A DNA stretch of 64,000 nucleotides from Thiobacillus sp. SCUT-2 (GTDB lineage Bacteria; Pseudomonadota; Gammaproteobacteria; Burkholderiales; Thiobacillaceae): positions 558,001 to 622,000 of the forward strand of contig NZ_CP141769.1 in NCBI RefSeq assembly GCF_035621355.1, in the 5' to 3' direction. The position numbers were made by a program, and so were the translations under genes. The notes below the pieces were generated by a model. That model did no database searches, was not told the origin of the DNA, and was given only the letters and a program-made list of their open reading frames with translations. Below are positions 1 to 7,827 of the stretch, in pieces; position 1 is the stretch's first letter; each line of letters opens with the position of its first letter.

Positions 1-1
1 C

Positions 2-253
2 CATCTGATGGACCATGCGGAATTCCGCGGCGGCGAGCACGGCGACAACCTCAGCCTCATCGCGATGACCTGGGGCGAGGCGCGCATGCCGAGCAAGGAT
101 TCGATCTCCACCCTGGCGCTGCCGGACGGCGGCGTCACGACGCAGATCAATGCCCTGCGCCCGTTGCCCGGCACGCCCGCCGTGTCGGACGACGAGATCG
201 AGCGCGCGATCGCCGAGATCCAGCAGGCGATCCAGAAGATCTCCGCCAAGTAG
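2..253 (+). CDS. C-terminal end of a PP2C-type serine/threonine phosphatase (5' end outside window)
   Basis: Reading frame open from the window edge and ending in TAG; only the last 83 residues are visible. The stretch DNLSLIAMTWG resembles the last core strand of PP2C phosphatases, where an Asp of a D-N motif binds the second metal ion. A PP2C gene directly upstream of rph is a common betaproteobacterial arrangement, and this supports the call. After the core comes a hydrophilic helical tail (EIERAIAEIQQAIQKISAK). Family assignment rests on a short fragment plus gene order, so confidence is moderate. Confidence 0.6.
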   Translation, partial: HLMDHAEFRGGEHGDNLSLIAMTWGEARMPSKDSISTLALPDGGVTTQINALRPLPGTPAVSDDEIERAIAEIQQAIQKISAK

Positions 254-328
254 GCGTTCGCGCAGCAACGCGCGCCGGAGCGGCCCGACGCGGTAAAATC
301 CGCATTTTCCCGTTCCCAGCCCGTTGCC

Positions 329-1057
329 ATGTCCGCGATCATCCGACCGAGCGGCCGCGCCGCCGAAGCCCTGCGCCCGCTCACCTTCACCCGCAGGTTC
401 ACCAAGCACGCCGAAGGCTCGGTGCTCGTCGCCATGGGCGACACCCGCGTGCTATGCACGGCGAGCGTCCTCGACAAGCTGCCGCCGCACAAGAAGGGCA
501 GCGGCGAAGGCTGGGTGACGGCCGAGTACGGCATGCTGCCGCGTTCCACGCACACCCGCACCGACCGCGAGGCCGCGCGCGGCAAGCAGTCCGGCCGCAC
601 CCAGGAGATCCAGCGCCTGATCGGACGCAGCCTGCGCGCCGTGGTCGACCTGAAGAAGCTCGGCGAGCGCACGCTCCACATCGACTGCGACGTCCTGCAG
701 GCCGACGGCGGAACGCGCTGCGCGAGCATCTGCGGCGCCTACGTCGCGGTGGCGGACGCGATCGCCGGCCTGATGAAGGACGGCGCGCTGGCCGAGTCGC
801 CGCTGGTCGACAGCATCGCCGCCGTCTCGGTCGGCGTGTACCGGGGCGAACCGGTGCTCGACCTCGACTACGCCGAGGACTCCGACTGCGACACCGACAT
901 GAACGTCGTGATGACCGGGCGCGGCGGGATCGTCGAAGTCCAGGGCACGGCCGAGGGGGCGCCGTTCTCCCGCGCCACGCTCGAGGCGCTGCTCGATCTC
1001 GCCACGGCCGGGATCGAGCAGATCACCGTCAGACAGAACGAGGCGCTCTCGGCATGA
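329..1057 (+). CDS. rph: Ribonuclease PH
   Basis: Phosphorolytic 3'-5' exoribonuclease that trims tRNA 3' ends, releasing nucleoside diphosphates; a cytoplasmic ring-shaped hexamer in the family. The 242 residues match the usual length (about 238). Visible family blocks include the N-terminal [17 protein letters not shown], the substrate-binding [19 protein letters not shown] and the phosphate-site region [21 protein letters not shown]. It is the first gene of a tightly packed rph-rdgB-hemW series; its TGA overlaps the rdgB ATG by 4 bp (ATGA). Confidence 0.97.
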   Translation: MSAIIRPSGRAAEALRPLTFTRRFTKHAEGSVLVAMGDTRVLCTASVLDKLPPHKKGSGEGWVTAEYGMLPRSTHTRTDREAARGKQSGRTQEIQRLIGRSLRAVVDLKKLGERTLHIDCDVLQADGGTRCASICGAYVAVADAIAGLMKDGALAESPLVDSIAAVSVGVYRGEPVLDLDYAEDSDCDTDMNVVMTGRGGIVEVQGTAEGAPFSRATLEALLDLATAGIEQITVRQNEALSA

Positions 1058-1644
1058 AGAAGATCGTCATCGCCTCCGGCAACCCCGGCAAGCTGCGCGA
1101 GATCGCGCGCATCCTCGAGCCGCTCGACATCGCCGCCGCGCCGCAGTCGGACTTCGGCGTGCCGGAATGCCCCGAGCCGCACGTCACCTTCATCGAGAAC
1201 TGCCTCGCGAAGGCGCGCCATGCCAGCGCGCACACCGGGCTGCCGGCGCTCGCCGACGATTCCGGCATCTGCGTCGAGGCGCTGAACGGCGCGCCCGGCG
1301 TGTTCTCGGCACGTTACGCCGGCGAGCCCAAATCGGACGCGCGCAACAACGAAAAGCTGATTGCCGCGCTTGCGGGCCAGCCCAACCGGCGCGCGCACTA
1401 CTACTGCGTCATGGTGCTGGTGCGCTATGCGGACGACCCCGAGCCGCTGATCGCCGAAGGCCGCTGGCACGGCGAAATCATCGATATGCCGCGCGGCACG
1501 AACGGCTTCGGCTACGACCCGTATTTCCTCGTTCCGCAATTCGGCAGGACCGGCGCGGAGCTCGGCGAGGACGAGAAAAATGCCGTGTCGCACCGCGGCC
1601 AGGCCTTGCGCGAACTGGCCGACAAGCTGAAGCGGCTTGGCTGA
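1054..1644 (+). CDS. rdgB: XTP/dITP diphosphatase (non-canonical purine NTP pyrophosphatase)
   Basis: House-cleaning enzyme that hydrolyses ITP, dITP and XTP to the monophosphate plus pyrophosphate, keeping deaminated purines out of nucleic acids. The family signature is complete: N-terminal [49 protein letters not shown], the [11 protein letters not shown] loop and the C-terminal [12 protein letters not shown]. Length is 196 aa (E. coli 197). The ATG was chosen because it overlaps the rph stop by 4 bp and gives the canonical N-terminus; the frame stays open far upstream but that part is antisense-like noise. The stop overlaps the start of hemW. Confidence 0.97.
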   Translation: MKKIVIASGNPGKLREIARILEPLDIAAAPQSDFGVPECPEPHVTFIENCLAKARHASAHTGLPALADDSGICVEALNGAPGVFSARYAGEPKSDARNNEKLIAALAGQPNRRAHYYCVMVLVRYADDPEPLIAEGRWHGEIIDMPRGTNGFGYDPYFLVPQFGRTGAELGEDEKNAVSHRGQALRELADKLKRLG

Positions 1645-2812
1645 GTCGGTCGTTCGCGGGCTGGACGGCGGGCCGCGCGTGCCGCCGCCACTGTCGCTTT
1701 ACATCCACCTGCCGTGGTGCGTGCGGAAGTGTCCGTATTGCGACTTCAATTCGCACGCCGCGCAGTCCCTGCCCGAAGCCGCCTACATCGACGCGCTGCT
1801 CGCCGACCTCGAGCGCGCGCTGCCCGACATCTGGGGACGCAAGGTCCACACCGTGTTCTTCGGCGGCGGCACGCCCAGCCTGTTTTCGCCGGACGGCATC
1901 GATCGCATCCTGACCGGGGTGCGTGCGCTGACGCCGCTCGCCCCCGGCGCGGAAATCACGCTCGAGGCCAACCCGGGAACGGTAGAGACCGCGAAGTTCA
2001 AGGGCTTCCGCGCGGCCGGCGTGAACCGCGTGTCGCTCGGCGTCCAGAGCTTCGATGCGCGCCATCTGCAGGCGCTCGGCCGCATTCACGACGCCGCCGA
2101 GGCCGCCCGTGCGGCCGAGCTTGCGGCCACCCATTTCGAGACGTTCAATCTCGACCTGATGTTCGCGCTGCCGGGACAGACGCTCGCCCAGGCCCTGGCC
2201 GACGTCGAGGCGGCGCTCGCCTTCGCTCCGCCCCATCTGTCGGCCTACCATCTCACGCTCGAGCCGAACACGCCGTTCGGCCATACGGCGCCGGCGGGCC
2301 TGCCCGACGAGGATCTTGCGGCCGACATGCAGCTTGCCATCGAGGAACGTCTCGGCGCGGCCGGCCTGCAGCACTACGAGACCTCGGCGTATGCGAGACC
2401 CGGGCATCGCAGCCGGCACAACCTCAACTACTGGCAGTTCGGCGACTACCTCGGCATCGGCGCCGGCGCGCATTCCAAGCTGAGCTTCCACGACCGCATC
2501 GTCCGCGAGATGCGCACGAAGCACCCGCAGCAGTACATGGAGGCCGTGAAGGCAGGCGCGCATGTCGCCGACACGCGCATGCTCACGCGCGGGGATCTGC
2601 CGTTCGAGTTCATGATGAACGCGCTGCGGCTCACCGAAGGCGTGCCGGCCGCGCTGTTCGAAACGCGCACCGGCCTGCCGCTGCCGGCCTGCCGGAGCGC
2701 GCTCGATCGTGCGCGTGCGCAGGGCCTGCTGGAGCCCGACCCGACGCAGCTCAAGCCGACGCGACGCGGCCAGCATTTCCTGAACGACTTGCTGGAGCTT
2801 TTCCTGCCGTAG
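1637..2812 (+). CDS. hemW: HemW-type radical SAM heme chaperone
   Basis: Radical-SAM protein related to coproporphyrinogen dehydrogenase HemN but of the HemW subgroup, known to bind heme and deliver it to membrane targets. The 4Fe-4S motif CxxxCxxC is present in LPWCVRKCPYCDFN, followed by GGGTPSLF and the strand VNRVSLGVQSF. It ends with a winged-helix-like HemW C-terminus (ARAQGLLEPDPTQLKPTRRGQHFLNDLL). Length is 391 aa. The start shown is a TTG overlapping rdgB by 8 bp; an in-frame GTG at 1679 (VPPPLSLYIHLPWC) is an equally credible start and would remove 14 residues. It is the last gene of the rph-rdgB-hemW run. Confidence 0.93.
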   Translation: MAESVVRGLDGGPRVPPPLSLYIHLPWCVRKCPYCDFNSHAAQSLPEAAYIDALLADLERALPDIWGRKVHTVFFGGGTPSLFSPDGIDRILTGVRALTPLAPGAEITLEANPGTVETAKFKGFRAAGVNRVSLGVQSFDARHLQALGRIHDAAEAARAAELAATHFETFNLDLMFALPGQTLAQALADVEAALAFAPPHLSAYHLTLEPNTPFGHTAPAGLPDEDLAADMQLAIEERLGAAGLQHYETSAYARPGHRSRHNLNYWQFGDYLGIGAGAHSKLSFHDRIVREMRTKHPQQYMEAVKAGAHVADTRMLTRGDLPFEFMMNALRLTEGVPAALFETRTGLPLPACRSALDRARAQGLLEPDPTQLKPTRRGQHFLNDLLELFLP

Positions 2813-2931
2813 CCAGTGGGCGTGGCGCATGGCCGCGCTGCGCGCCGGGTTGTTCGGGCGGTGCGGCGCGGGGTATGCTCATGCGCTGCCCAACCCGATC
2901 GCCGCGCGATCGCTTGAATCCGGAGACGACG

Positions 2932-3720
2932 ATGAAGACCGCGCTTGCCCTGTCGCTGCTGCTGTTCACCTCTTCCGCACTTGCCGCCGTCGTCGGCAGG
3001 GACGTCAGCTACAAGGCCGGCGACACCGTCATGAAGGGCTTTCTCGCGTATGACGATGCGGCCAAGGGCAAGCGCGCGGGGGTGCTGGTGGTGCCGGAGT
3101 GGTGGGGCGCCAACGACTACGCGCGCAAGCGGGCCCGCATGCTGGCCGGCGCGGGCTACGTGGCGATGGTCGTCGACATGTACGGCAATGGCCAGACGAC
3201 CGACGACCCGAAGGAAGCCGGCGCGCTGTCCGGCGCGGTCAACAAGGATCCGGTGCTGCGGCTGAGCCGCTTCCAGGCGGCGGAGAAGTTTCTTGCGCAG
3301 CAGCCCAACGTGAAGAAGGGCGAGATGGCGGCGATCGGCTACTGCTTCGGCGGTGGCGTGGTGCTGAACATGGCGCGGGCCGGCGAACCGCTCAAGGCCG
3401 TGATCAGCTATCACGGTATCCTCGCGACCGACCAGCCGGCGAAGCCGGGCGACATCAAGGCCAAGCTGGCGATCTTTCACGGCGAGGCGGATCCCATCGT
3501 GCCGGCCGCCCAGCTCGAGGCGTTCAAGGCCGAGATGGACCACGCCAAGGTCGACTACATGCTGGTGACCTACCCGGGGGCCAAGCATGCCTTCACCAAC
3601 CGCGAGGCCGACAGCTATGCGAACGCGTTCGGCCTGCCGGTCAAATACGACCCGGAGGCCGACAAGGATTCGTGGACCCGCACGCTCGAGTTCCTGCGCG
3701 CGACGCTCGACAATGACTGA
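2932..3720 (+). CDS. Exported dienelactone hydrolase family protein
   Basis: Alpha/beta-hydrolase of the dienelactone hydrolase family, 262 aa. A cleavable signal peptide is evident (MKTALALSLLLFTSSALAA), so the mature enzyme should be periplasmic. The family catalytic triad is visible: Cys in GYCFGG, Asp in HGEADPIVP and His in GAKHAFTN. The natural substrate cannot be told from sequence; many such periplasmic homologues are uncharacterised esterases or lactonases. The ATG at 2932 follows GGAGAC and gives the signal peptide. The stop lies 8 bp inside the start of folE, so the two are probably translationally coupled. Confidence 0.9.
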   Translation: MKTALALSLLLFTSSALAAVVGRDVSYKAGDTVMKGFLAYDDAAKGKRAGVLVVPEWWGANDYARKRARMLAGAGYVAMVVDMYGNGQTTDDPKEAGALSGAVNKDPVLRLSRFQAAEKFLAQQPNVKKGEMAAIGYCFGGGVVLNMARAGEPLKAVISYHGILATDQPAKPGDIKAKLAIFHGEADPIVPAAQLEAFKAEMDHAKVDYMLVTYPGAKHAFTNREADSYANAFGLPVKYDPEADKDSWTRTLEFLRATLDND

Positions 3721-4357
3721 CGCCTGCGACGACGACTGCCACGCGGCGCCGGGCGGCGGCAGCCTAGGCATCCCCCAGGTTGCGGCGTTCGATCCGGCCG
3801 CCTTCGAGCGCGCGGTCAACGACATGCTGGTGGCCTGCGGCGTCGCGCCGGACTCGGTCCATACGGGACGCACGGCGCAGCGCGTGCGCGAGTTGTGGCA
3901 GAAGCGGCTGCTGGGCGGCTATGCGATCTCGCCGGCGGAGGCGCTGGGCGAGGGCTTCGCCGACACGCGCGACGACATGGTCGTGGTGCGCGGCATCGCG
4001 GTGCATGGCGTGTGCCCGCACCATCTGGTGCCGTTCCGCGGCGTGGCGCACGTCGCCTACATTCCCGGCGGGCGCCTGCACGGCTTCGGCCGCATCGCGC
4101 GCATGGTCGACGCGATCGGCCATCGCTTCACCTACCAGGAATGGATGACGCGCGACATCGCCGAGGCGCTGGTGACGCATGGCCACGCGCGGGGCGCCGC
4201 CTGCATCGTCGAGGCCGAGCAGCTGTGCCTGCTCCTGGGCGAAGACCGGCGCGGCGACGAGCGGGTCGTCACCCAGGCATTCAGCGGCAGCTTCCGCGAC
4301 AGCGACCAGCAGCGCAACGAGTTCCTGCGCGCCGTCGCACAGCACGCGTTGCGCTGA
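3713..4357 (+). CDS. folE: GTP cyclohydrolase I
   Basis: Converts GTP to 7,8-dihydroneopterin triphosphate, the first step of folate (and pterin) synthesis. The zinc and active-site blocks are present: CPHHLVPF supplies the first Cys and His, and EAEQLCLLLG supplies the second Cys. The segments HVAYIPGGRLHGFGRIARMVD and QEWMTRDIAEAL are typical of FolE, not of the FolE2 type. Length is 214 aa, with an N-terminal extension of about 20 residues containing CDDDCH that precedes the usual helical region. It overlaps the dienelactone hydrolase gene by 8 bp, an unusual partner for folE. Confidence 0.92.
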   Translation: MTDACDDDCHAAPGGGSLGIPQVAAFDPAAFERAVNDMLVACGVAPDSVHTGRTAQRVRELWQKRLLGGYAISPAEALGEGFADTRDDMVVVRGIAVHGVCPHHLVPFRGVAHVAYIPGGRLHGFGRIARMVDAIGHRFTYQEWMTRDIAEALVTHGHARGAACIVEAEQLCLLLGEDRRGDERVVTQAFSGSFRDSDQQRNEFLRAVAQHALR

Positions 4358-4411
4358 ACGGCGGTTCGACCGGGGCGCGGCAAGCGCGGCGATGGGTGAA
4401 ACAATGAGGCC

Positions 4412-4439
4412 TTGACACATACCAACCGGTATGTATGAT
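4412..4439 (+). promoter_or_regulatory. Sigma-70 type promoter of the TetR gene
   Basis: Perfect -35 TTGACA (4412-4417), a 16-bp spacer and -10 TATGAT (4434-4439). Transcription should begin about 7 nt after the -10 box, that is at or next to the ATG at 4447, which predicts a leaderless or nearly leaderless mRNA. The upstream in-frame ATG at 4435 lies inside the -10 box and so cannot be the start used from this promoter. Confidence 0.8.
4417..4434. promoter_or_regulatory. TetR-family operator (7-4-7 palindrome) inside the promoter
   Basis: Perfect inverted repeat ACATACC-AACC-GGTATGT filling the spacer between the -35 and -10 boxes and touching both. A repressor bound here would block RNA polymerase directly. 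Its position immediately before a TetR gene is the classical arrangement for autorepression; the ligand is unknown. Confidence 0.8.
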
Positions 4440-4446
4440 TGATCGC

Positions 4447-5055
4447 ATGAGCACCAGCCCCAAGGCCCCCGATCTGACCCGGCAAAAACTGCTGGAAGCC
4501 GCGTTTGCCGAGATTCACCGCAACGGCTTCCAGTCGGCCTCGCTGACGCAGATCCTGGCGGACACCGGGCTCACCAAAGGCGCGCTCTACCACCACTTCC
4601 CGGACAAGCGAGCGCTTGGCTTGTCGGTCATAGAGGAGGTGATCCGCCCCCGCCTGGCTGCGATGATGTTCGCGCCGCTGGCGGACACCCACGCGCCCCT
4701 GGCCGCGCTGCAGGCGCTGCTGGCGGACAAGGCGGCCGAGGACGATCCGATGGTGGTGACGCTGGGCTGCCCGCTGAACAACCTGATGCAGGAGATGAGT
4801 CCGGTCGACGAAGGCTTCCGGCTGCGGCTGAACGGCGTGTTTGAAGCGTGGGTCGGCGTGGTGGCGGCGGCGCTGGCGCGCGGCAGGACGGCGGGCGAGG
4901 TGCGCAGCGACGTCGATCCGGACGCCACCGCCTTCTTCATCGTCTCGGCGCTCGAAGGCTGCGTCGGGATGAGCAAGAACACGCAATCGGTCGCGGCGTA
5001 TCGCGGTTGCCTGGCGCAGCTCGGCGGCTTTCTGGACACCCTGAGGGCGTCATGA
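4447..5055 (+). CDS. TetR/AcrR-family transcriptional repressor
   Basis: 202-residue regulator. The N-terminal TetR DNA-binding domain is clear: TRQKLLEAAFAEIHRNGF, then LTQILADTGLTKGALYHHFPDKRALG (helix-turn-helix, about residues 27-55). The C-terminal ligand domain contains CPLNNLMQEMSPVDEGFR, a block seen in TetR proteins linked to electrophile and aldehyde response. It probably represses itself and the three downstream genes (glyoxalase-like, methyltransferase-like, CMD family) through the palindrome in its own promoter. Start at 4447 (MSTSPK) chosen because the alternative ATG 12 bp upstream overlaps the -10 box. Confidence 0.9.
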   Translation: MSTSPKAPDLTRQKLLEAAFAEIHRNGFQSASLTQILADTGLTKGALYHHFPDKRALGLSVIEEVIRPRLAAMMFAPLADTHAPLAALQALLADKAAEDDPMVVTLGCPLNNLMQEMSPVDEGFRLRLNGVFEAWVGVVAAALARGRTAGEVRSDVDPDATAFFIVSALEGCVGMSKNTQSVAAYRGCLAQLGGFLDTLRAS

Positions 5056-5071
5056 TCGGAACAGGGGAACG

Positions 5072-5476
5072 ATGATGAGCACACCCATCACCAAGGGCAC
5101 GCACCATGTCGGCCTGACCGTATCGACGCTGGAGGAAAGCGCCGCCTTCTTCACTTCCCTGCTGGGCTGGCAGGAAGTGAGGAGGAGGGAAGACTATCCG
5201 GCCATCTTCGTCAGCGATGGGACCACGATGGTGACGCTCTGGGCAACCAAGGAAGCGCCATCCGTTCCATTCGACAAGAACCGCAACGTTGGCTTGCACC
5301 ATGTCGCCTTTCACGTAAGCGACGAAGCCGACTTGGATGCACTCCACCGGCGGCTCGCAGCCAGCGGGGCGAAAATCGAATTCGGGCCGGAACGGGTGGG
5401 CCAGGGCCCTGCCAAACATCTGATGTGCTACGAGCCGAGCGGGATTCGGGTCGAGTTCATATGGCCCGGCCATTAG
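5072..5476 (+). CDS. VOC-family (glyoxalase/bleomycin-resistance-like) protein
   Basis: 134-residue single-module vicinal-oxygen-chelate protein, made of two beta-alpha-beta-beta-beta units. THHVGLTVSTLEESAAFFTSLLGW opens the first unit (His as a likely metal ligand) and LHHVAFHVSDEADLDALHRRL the second, with a Glu in YEPSGIRVEFIWPGH at the end. This metal-site pattern resembles glyoxalases and extradiol enzymes. The substrate is unknown. It lies 16 bp after the TetR gene behind the ribosome site AGGGGAA, so is almost certainly in the TetR operon. Start could be either of two adjacent ATGs. Confidence 0.88.
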   Translation: MMSTPITKGTHHVGLTVSTLEESAAFFTSLLGWQEVRRREDYPAIFVSDGTTMVTLWATKEAPSVPFDKNRNVGLHHVAFHVSDEADLDALHRRLAASGAKIEFGPERVGQGPAKHLMCYEPSGIRVEFIWPGH

Positions 5477-5504
5477 GCGGCTGCGGCTCCCGGAGAAGGA
5501 AAGC

Positions 5505-5975
5505 ATGAAAGACGAATCGCGCCGTCCCCGCACGCTGATCCTGCCGCCGGCGCCCTACGCGGCGGCGGTGGTGGGCGGCTGGTGGCTGGACCGGAACGAA
5601 TGGGCGCTCCCTCTGGATGCGGGGGCAGCGACGCGTCCGCTGGCCTGGCTTCTGCTGGCCATCGGACTGGTGCTGTTCGTCTGGACGCTGTGGACCTTTG
5701 CGCGCCACCGGACCACGGTCAACCCCTACAGCGGCGCATCCACGCTCTGCACGCGCGGCCCGTTCCGCTTCAGCCGCAATCCGATCTACCTCGGCGACTG
5801 GTTCCTGCTCGCCGGCGTGTCGCTGCTGCTGCACACGTTCTGGCCCCTCGCGTTCGCCCCCCTGATCTGGCTCACGATTCGCTTCGGCGTGATCCGGCAC
5901 GAAGAAGCGCATCTCGAAGCGAAATTCGGCGACGCCTACCGCGCCTACAGGGCCCGTGTCAGGCGTTGGATATAA
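5505..5975 (+). CDS. Isoprenylcysteine carboxyl methyltransferase-family membrane protein
   Basis: 156-residue integral membrane protein with about four hydrophobic segments. It carries the ICMT/PEMT family signature in its second half: GPFRFSRNPIYLGD and the C-terminal HEEAHLEAKFGDAYRAYRARVRRW (SAM-binding region). Bacterial members methylate unknown small or lipid substrates, often thiols or amines. Third gene of the TetR operon, 28 bp after the VOC gene with GGAGAAGG upstream. Confidence 0.88.
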   Translation: MKDESRRPRTLILPPAPYAAAVVGGWWLDRNEWALPLDAGAATRPLAWLLLAIGLVLFVWTLWTFARHRTTVNPYSGASTLCTRGPFRFSRNPIYLGDWFLLAGVSLLLHTFWPLAFAPLIWLTIRFGVIRHEEAHLEAKFGDAYRAYRARVRRWI

Positions 5976-5993
5976 CCGCATCAGGAGTCCGTC

Positions 5994-6527
5994 ATGAGCA
6001 TTTTGCAGACCGTCACGCCCGAAGCCGCGACCGACGAAGTCGCCGAAATCTACGCCCAGATCCGGAATGCGTGGGGACACGTGCCGACCGCGATCCAGGT
6101 GTTCAGCGCCAACCCGTTCCTGCTCCGCCACCAGTGGGAGTACTACGGCAGCATCATGCAGCACCCCCGCCTGTCGCTGCCGCTGACGGCCTCCATCCGC
6201 ATGCTGGTCTCGCAGGCCGGCCAGTGCGACTACTGCATCGACATGAACGCCGGCATGCTGATCAACGCCGCCGGCTGGACGCCGGAGCAGGTGGCGGCGA
6301 CGCGCGCCGATTACCATGCCAGCCCGTTGACCGCGGCCGAGAAGGTGCTGCTCGGCCTGGTGTTGAAGATGACGCGCGATTCGGGCAGCGTCACGCACGC
6401 CGATCTCCAGGCCGCGCGCGACGCCGGCTGGTCGGACGCCGACATACTCGATGCCGTGAACCATGGCGCCCGCATGGTCGCGGGCGACATCGTCATCAAC
6501 GGCTTCAAGGTCGAACGCGACTTCTGA
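5994..6527 (+). CDS. Carboxymuconolactone decarboxylase (AhpD-like) family protein
   Basis: 177-residue all-helical CMD-domain protein. The redox pair CDYC sits at the start of the family motif, but the His that usually follows in AhpD (CxxCxxxH) is replaced: the sequence reads CDYCIDMN. Peroxidase partner activity is therefore uncertain. The RMLVSQAGQCDYC and LLGLVLKMTRD blocks are typical. It is 18 bp after the methyltransferase gene and likely the last or next-to-last gene of the TetR operon. Context suggests a role in handling reactive electrophiles or peroxides. Confidence 0.85.
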   Translation: MSILQTVTPEAATDEVAEIYAQIRNAWGHVPTAIQVFSANPFLLRHQWEYYGSIMQHPRLSLPLTASIRMLVSQAGQCDYCIDMNAGMLINAAGWTPEQVAATRADYHASPLTAAEKVLLGLVLKMTRDSGSVTHADLQAARDAGWSDADILDAVNHGARMVAGDIVINGFKVERDF

Positions 6528-6602
6528 GCGGGGCGGGCCTACAGTCCACCCCTGGGATGGCCGTTAACGTCGTGTACGGACAATGTCATCGGGAGCCCCG
6601 CC

Positions 6603-6956
6603 ATGAACATTACGCTGCACGACAAATCGCTCGACGTCCGGCTGAGCGCCGCCGCGCAAAAGGCGCTCGCCCGGCGCGACCGGCCGCTCGTTGCCGAGAT
6701 GGAGCTGCTGTTCTCCTGCCTGCTGCGCAAGCGGGTTCACTTCGGCGACGCGATGCACGAGTCGACGCCGGTGAACGACCGCCTCTCGGTGCGTTTCCGG
6801 CCCATCATGACGCGCCGCTGCAGCGTCGCGGAAGGCGGCGCGACGCCGCCGTCCGAGGGCTTCCCGCTCGAAAATCCGCGGCCCTACGTGCCCAACTGGC
6901 TGACGATCGACTTCCGCCGCGGCGAGTGGGTCGGCGAGTTCGGCTACGCCGACTGA
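6603..6956 (+). CDS. Conserved hypothetical protein, 117 aa
   Basis: I do not recognise a named family. The protein starts MNITLHDKSLDVRLSAAAQKAL, holds one Cys in a hydrophobic stretch (ELLFSCLLRKRVHF) and another in MTRRCSVAEGG, and ends in a beta-rich segment with two Trp residues. It has no signal peptide or membrane segment and looks cytoplasmic. It is 75 bp after the CMD gene, so may be read through from the TetR operon or have its own promoter. It converges on the tatD-family gene with only a 6-bp gap. Confidence 0.75.
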   Translation: MNITLHDKSLDVRLSAAAQKALARRDRPLVAEMELLFSCLLRKRVHFGDAMHESTPVNDRLSVRFRPIMTRRCSVAEGGATPPSEGFPLENPRPYVPNWLTIDFRRGEWVGEFGYAD

Positions 6957-6962
6957 GCTGTC

Positions 6963-7784
6963 CTAGCCGAGCCGCAGCAGTTCGCGCGCGTTGCGGGTGG
7001 TGGCCTGCGCCACGGCGTCGACGTCGATCCCGCGCAGCTCGGCCAGCGTCTGCGCGATGCGCGGCAGTTCGCCCGGCGCGTTGCGGCCGCGCCCGATCCA
7101 GACCGGCGGGATATCCGGGCTGTCGGTCTCGAGCACGATGGCCTCGAGCGGCAGGTCGACCGCCAGCCGCCGCAGGTTGTTGGCACGCGGCCAGGTGAAG
7201 GCGCCGCCGAATCCCAGCTTGAATCCCAGCTTGATGAAGGCGTCCGCCTGCTGCGGGCTGCCGTTGAAGGCATGCGCGATGCCGCCGCGTACGCCGATTC
7301 TGCGCAGATGCTTGAGCAGCTCGTCGTTGGCGCGGCGGCAATGCAGCAGCACCGGCAGATCGTGATCGCGCGCGATCTTCAGCTGTTCGACCAGAAAGTA
7401 TTCCTGGGTGGCCGGATCGAGGTCGCGCACGAACAGGTCGAGGCCGATTTCGCCGACCGCCACCGGGCGCTGCGCCGTGATCTGTGCACGCAGATCGGCC
7501 AGGTGTTCGGGGCGGTGAACGTGGATGTACATCGGGTGCAGCCCCCAGGCGGGGACGCAGCCAGGGTAGCGCGCGCAGGTGGCGGCAACCGCCGCGAAAT
7601 TGGCGCGGCTGACCGCGGGGATGATCTCGACGCCGACGCCGGCGGCGACGGCGCGCGCGTACGCGTCGTCGCGGTCGGCGTCGAATTCCGCCGCATCGAG
7701 ATGGCAGTGGGTGTCGATGAAAAACGGCACCCCGGAAGGTGCCGTTTGTCGCGCATCTGTCACGTTTTCCCTCTCCCCAACCAT
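6963..7784 (-). CDS. TatD-family metal-dependent hydrolase (DNase)
   Basis: TIM-barrel metallohydrolase, 273 aa, of the TatD/YcfH/YjjV group (3'-5' DNase activity in characterised members). Metal ligands are visible: FIDTHCHLD (first HxH), Glu in AVGEIGLDLF, His in VLLHCRRA, His in GIAHAFNG and Asp in LETDSPDIPP. The N-terminal 20 residues before the barrel are longer than usual, so a later start is possible, although no stronger initiation site is obvious. It is convergent with the hypothetical gene at 6603-6956. Confidence 0.92.
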   Translation of the reverse strand: MVGERENVTDARQTAPSGVPFFIDTHCHLDAAEFDADRDDAYARAVAAGVGVEIIPAVSRANFAAVAATCARYPGCVPAWGLHPMYIHVHRPEHLADLRAQITAQRPVAVGEIGLDLFVRDLDPATQEYFLVEQLKIARDHDLPVLLHCRRANDELLKHLRRIGVRGGIAHAFNGSPQQADAFIKLGFKLGFGGAFTWPRANNLRRLAVDLPLEAIVLETDSPDIPPVWIGRGRNAPGELPRIAQTLAELRGIDVDAVAQATTRNARELLRLG

Positions 7785-7810
7785 CCGCGGCTCGCGGGGA
7801 GGGGGGCGAA
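7764..7810. repeat. Imperfect GC-rich inverted repeat between TatD-family and BAX-inhibitor-like genes
   Basis: CCCTCTCCCC facing GGGGAGGGGG around a short spacer containing CCGCGGCTCGCG. This resembles the small dispersed palindromes common between bacterial genes. There is no T-run after it on the minus strand, so I do not call it a terminator. Confidence 0.4.
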
Positions 7811-7827
7811 GGCTGAGCCCACGGCGA

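Noticed and set aside
7209-7232. 12-bp tandem direct repeat (GAATCCCAGCTT twice) inside the TatD-family gene
   Set aside because: It encodes the repeated KLGF in IKLGFKLGFGG, which fits a normal TatD strand-loop pattern; most likely natural sequence and not a recent duplication.
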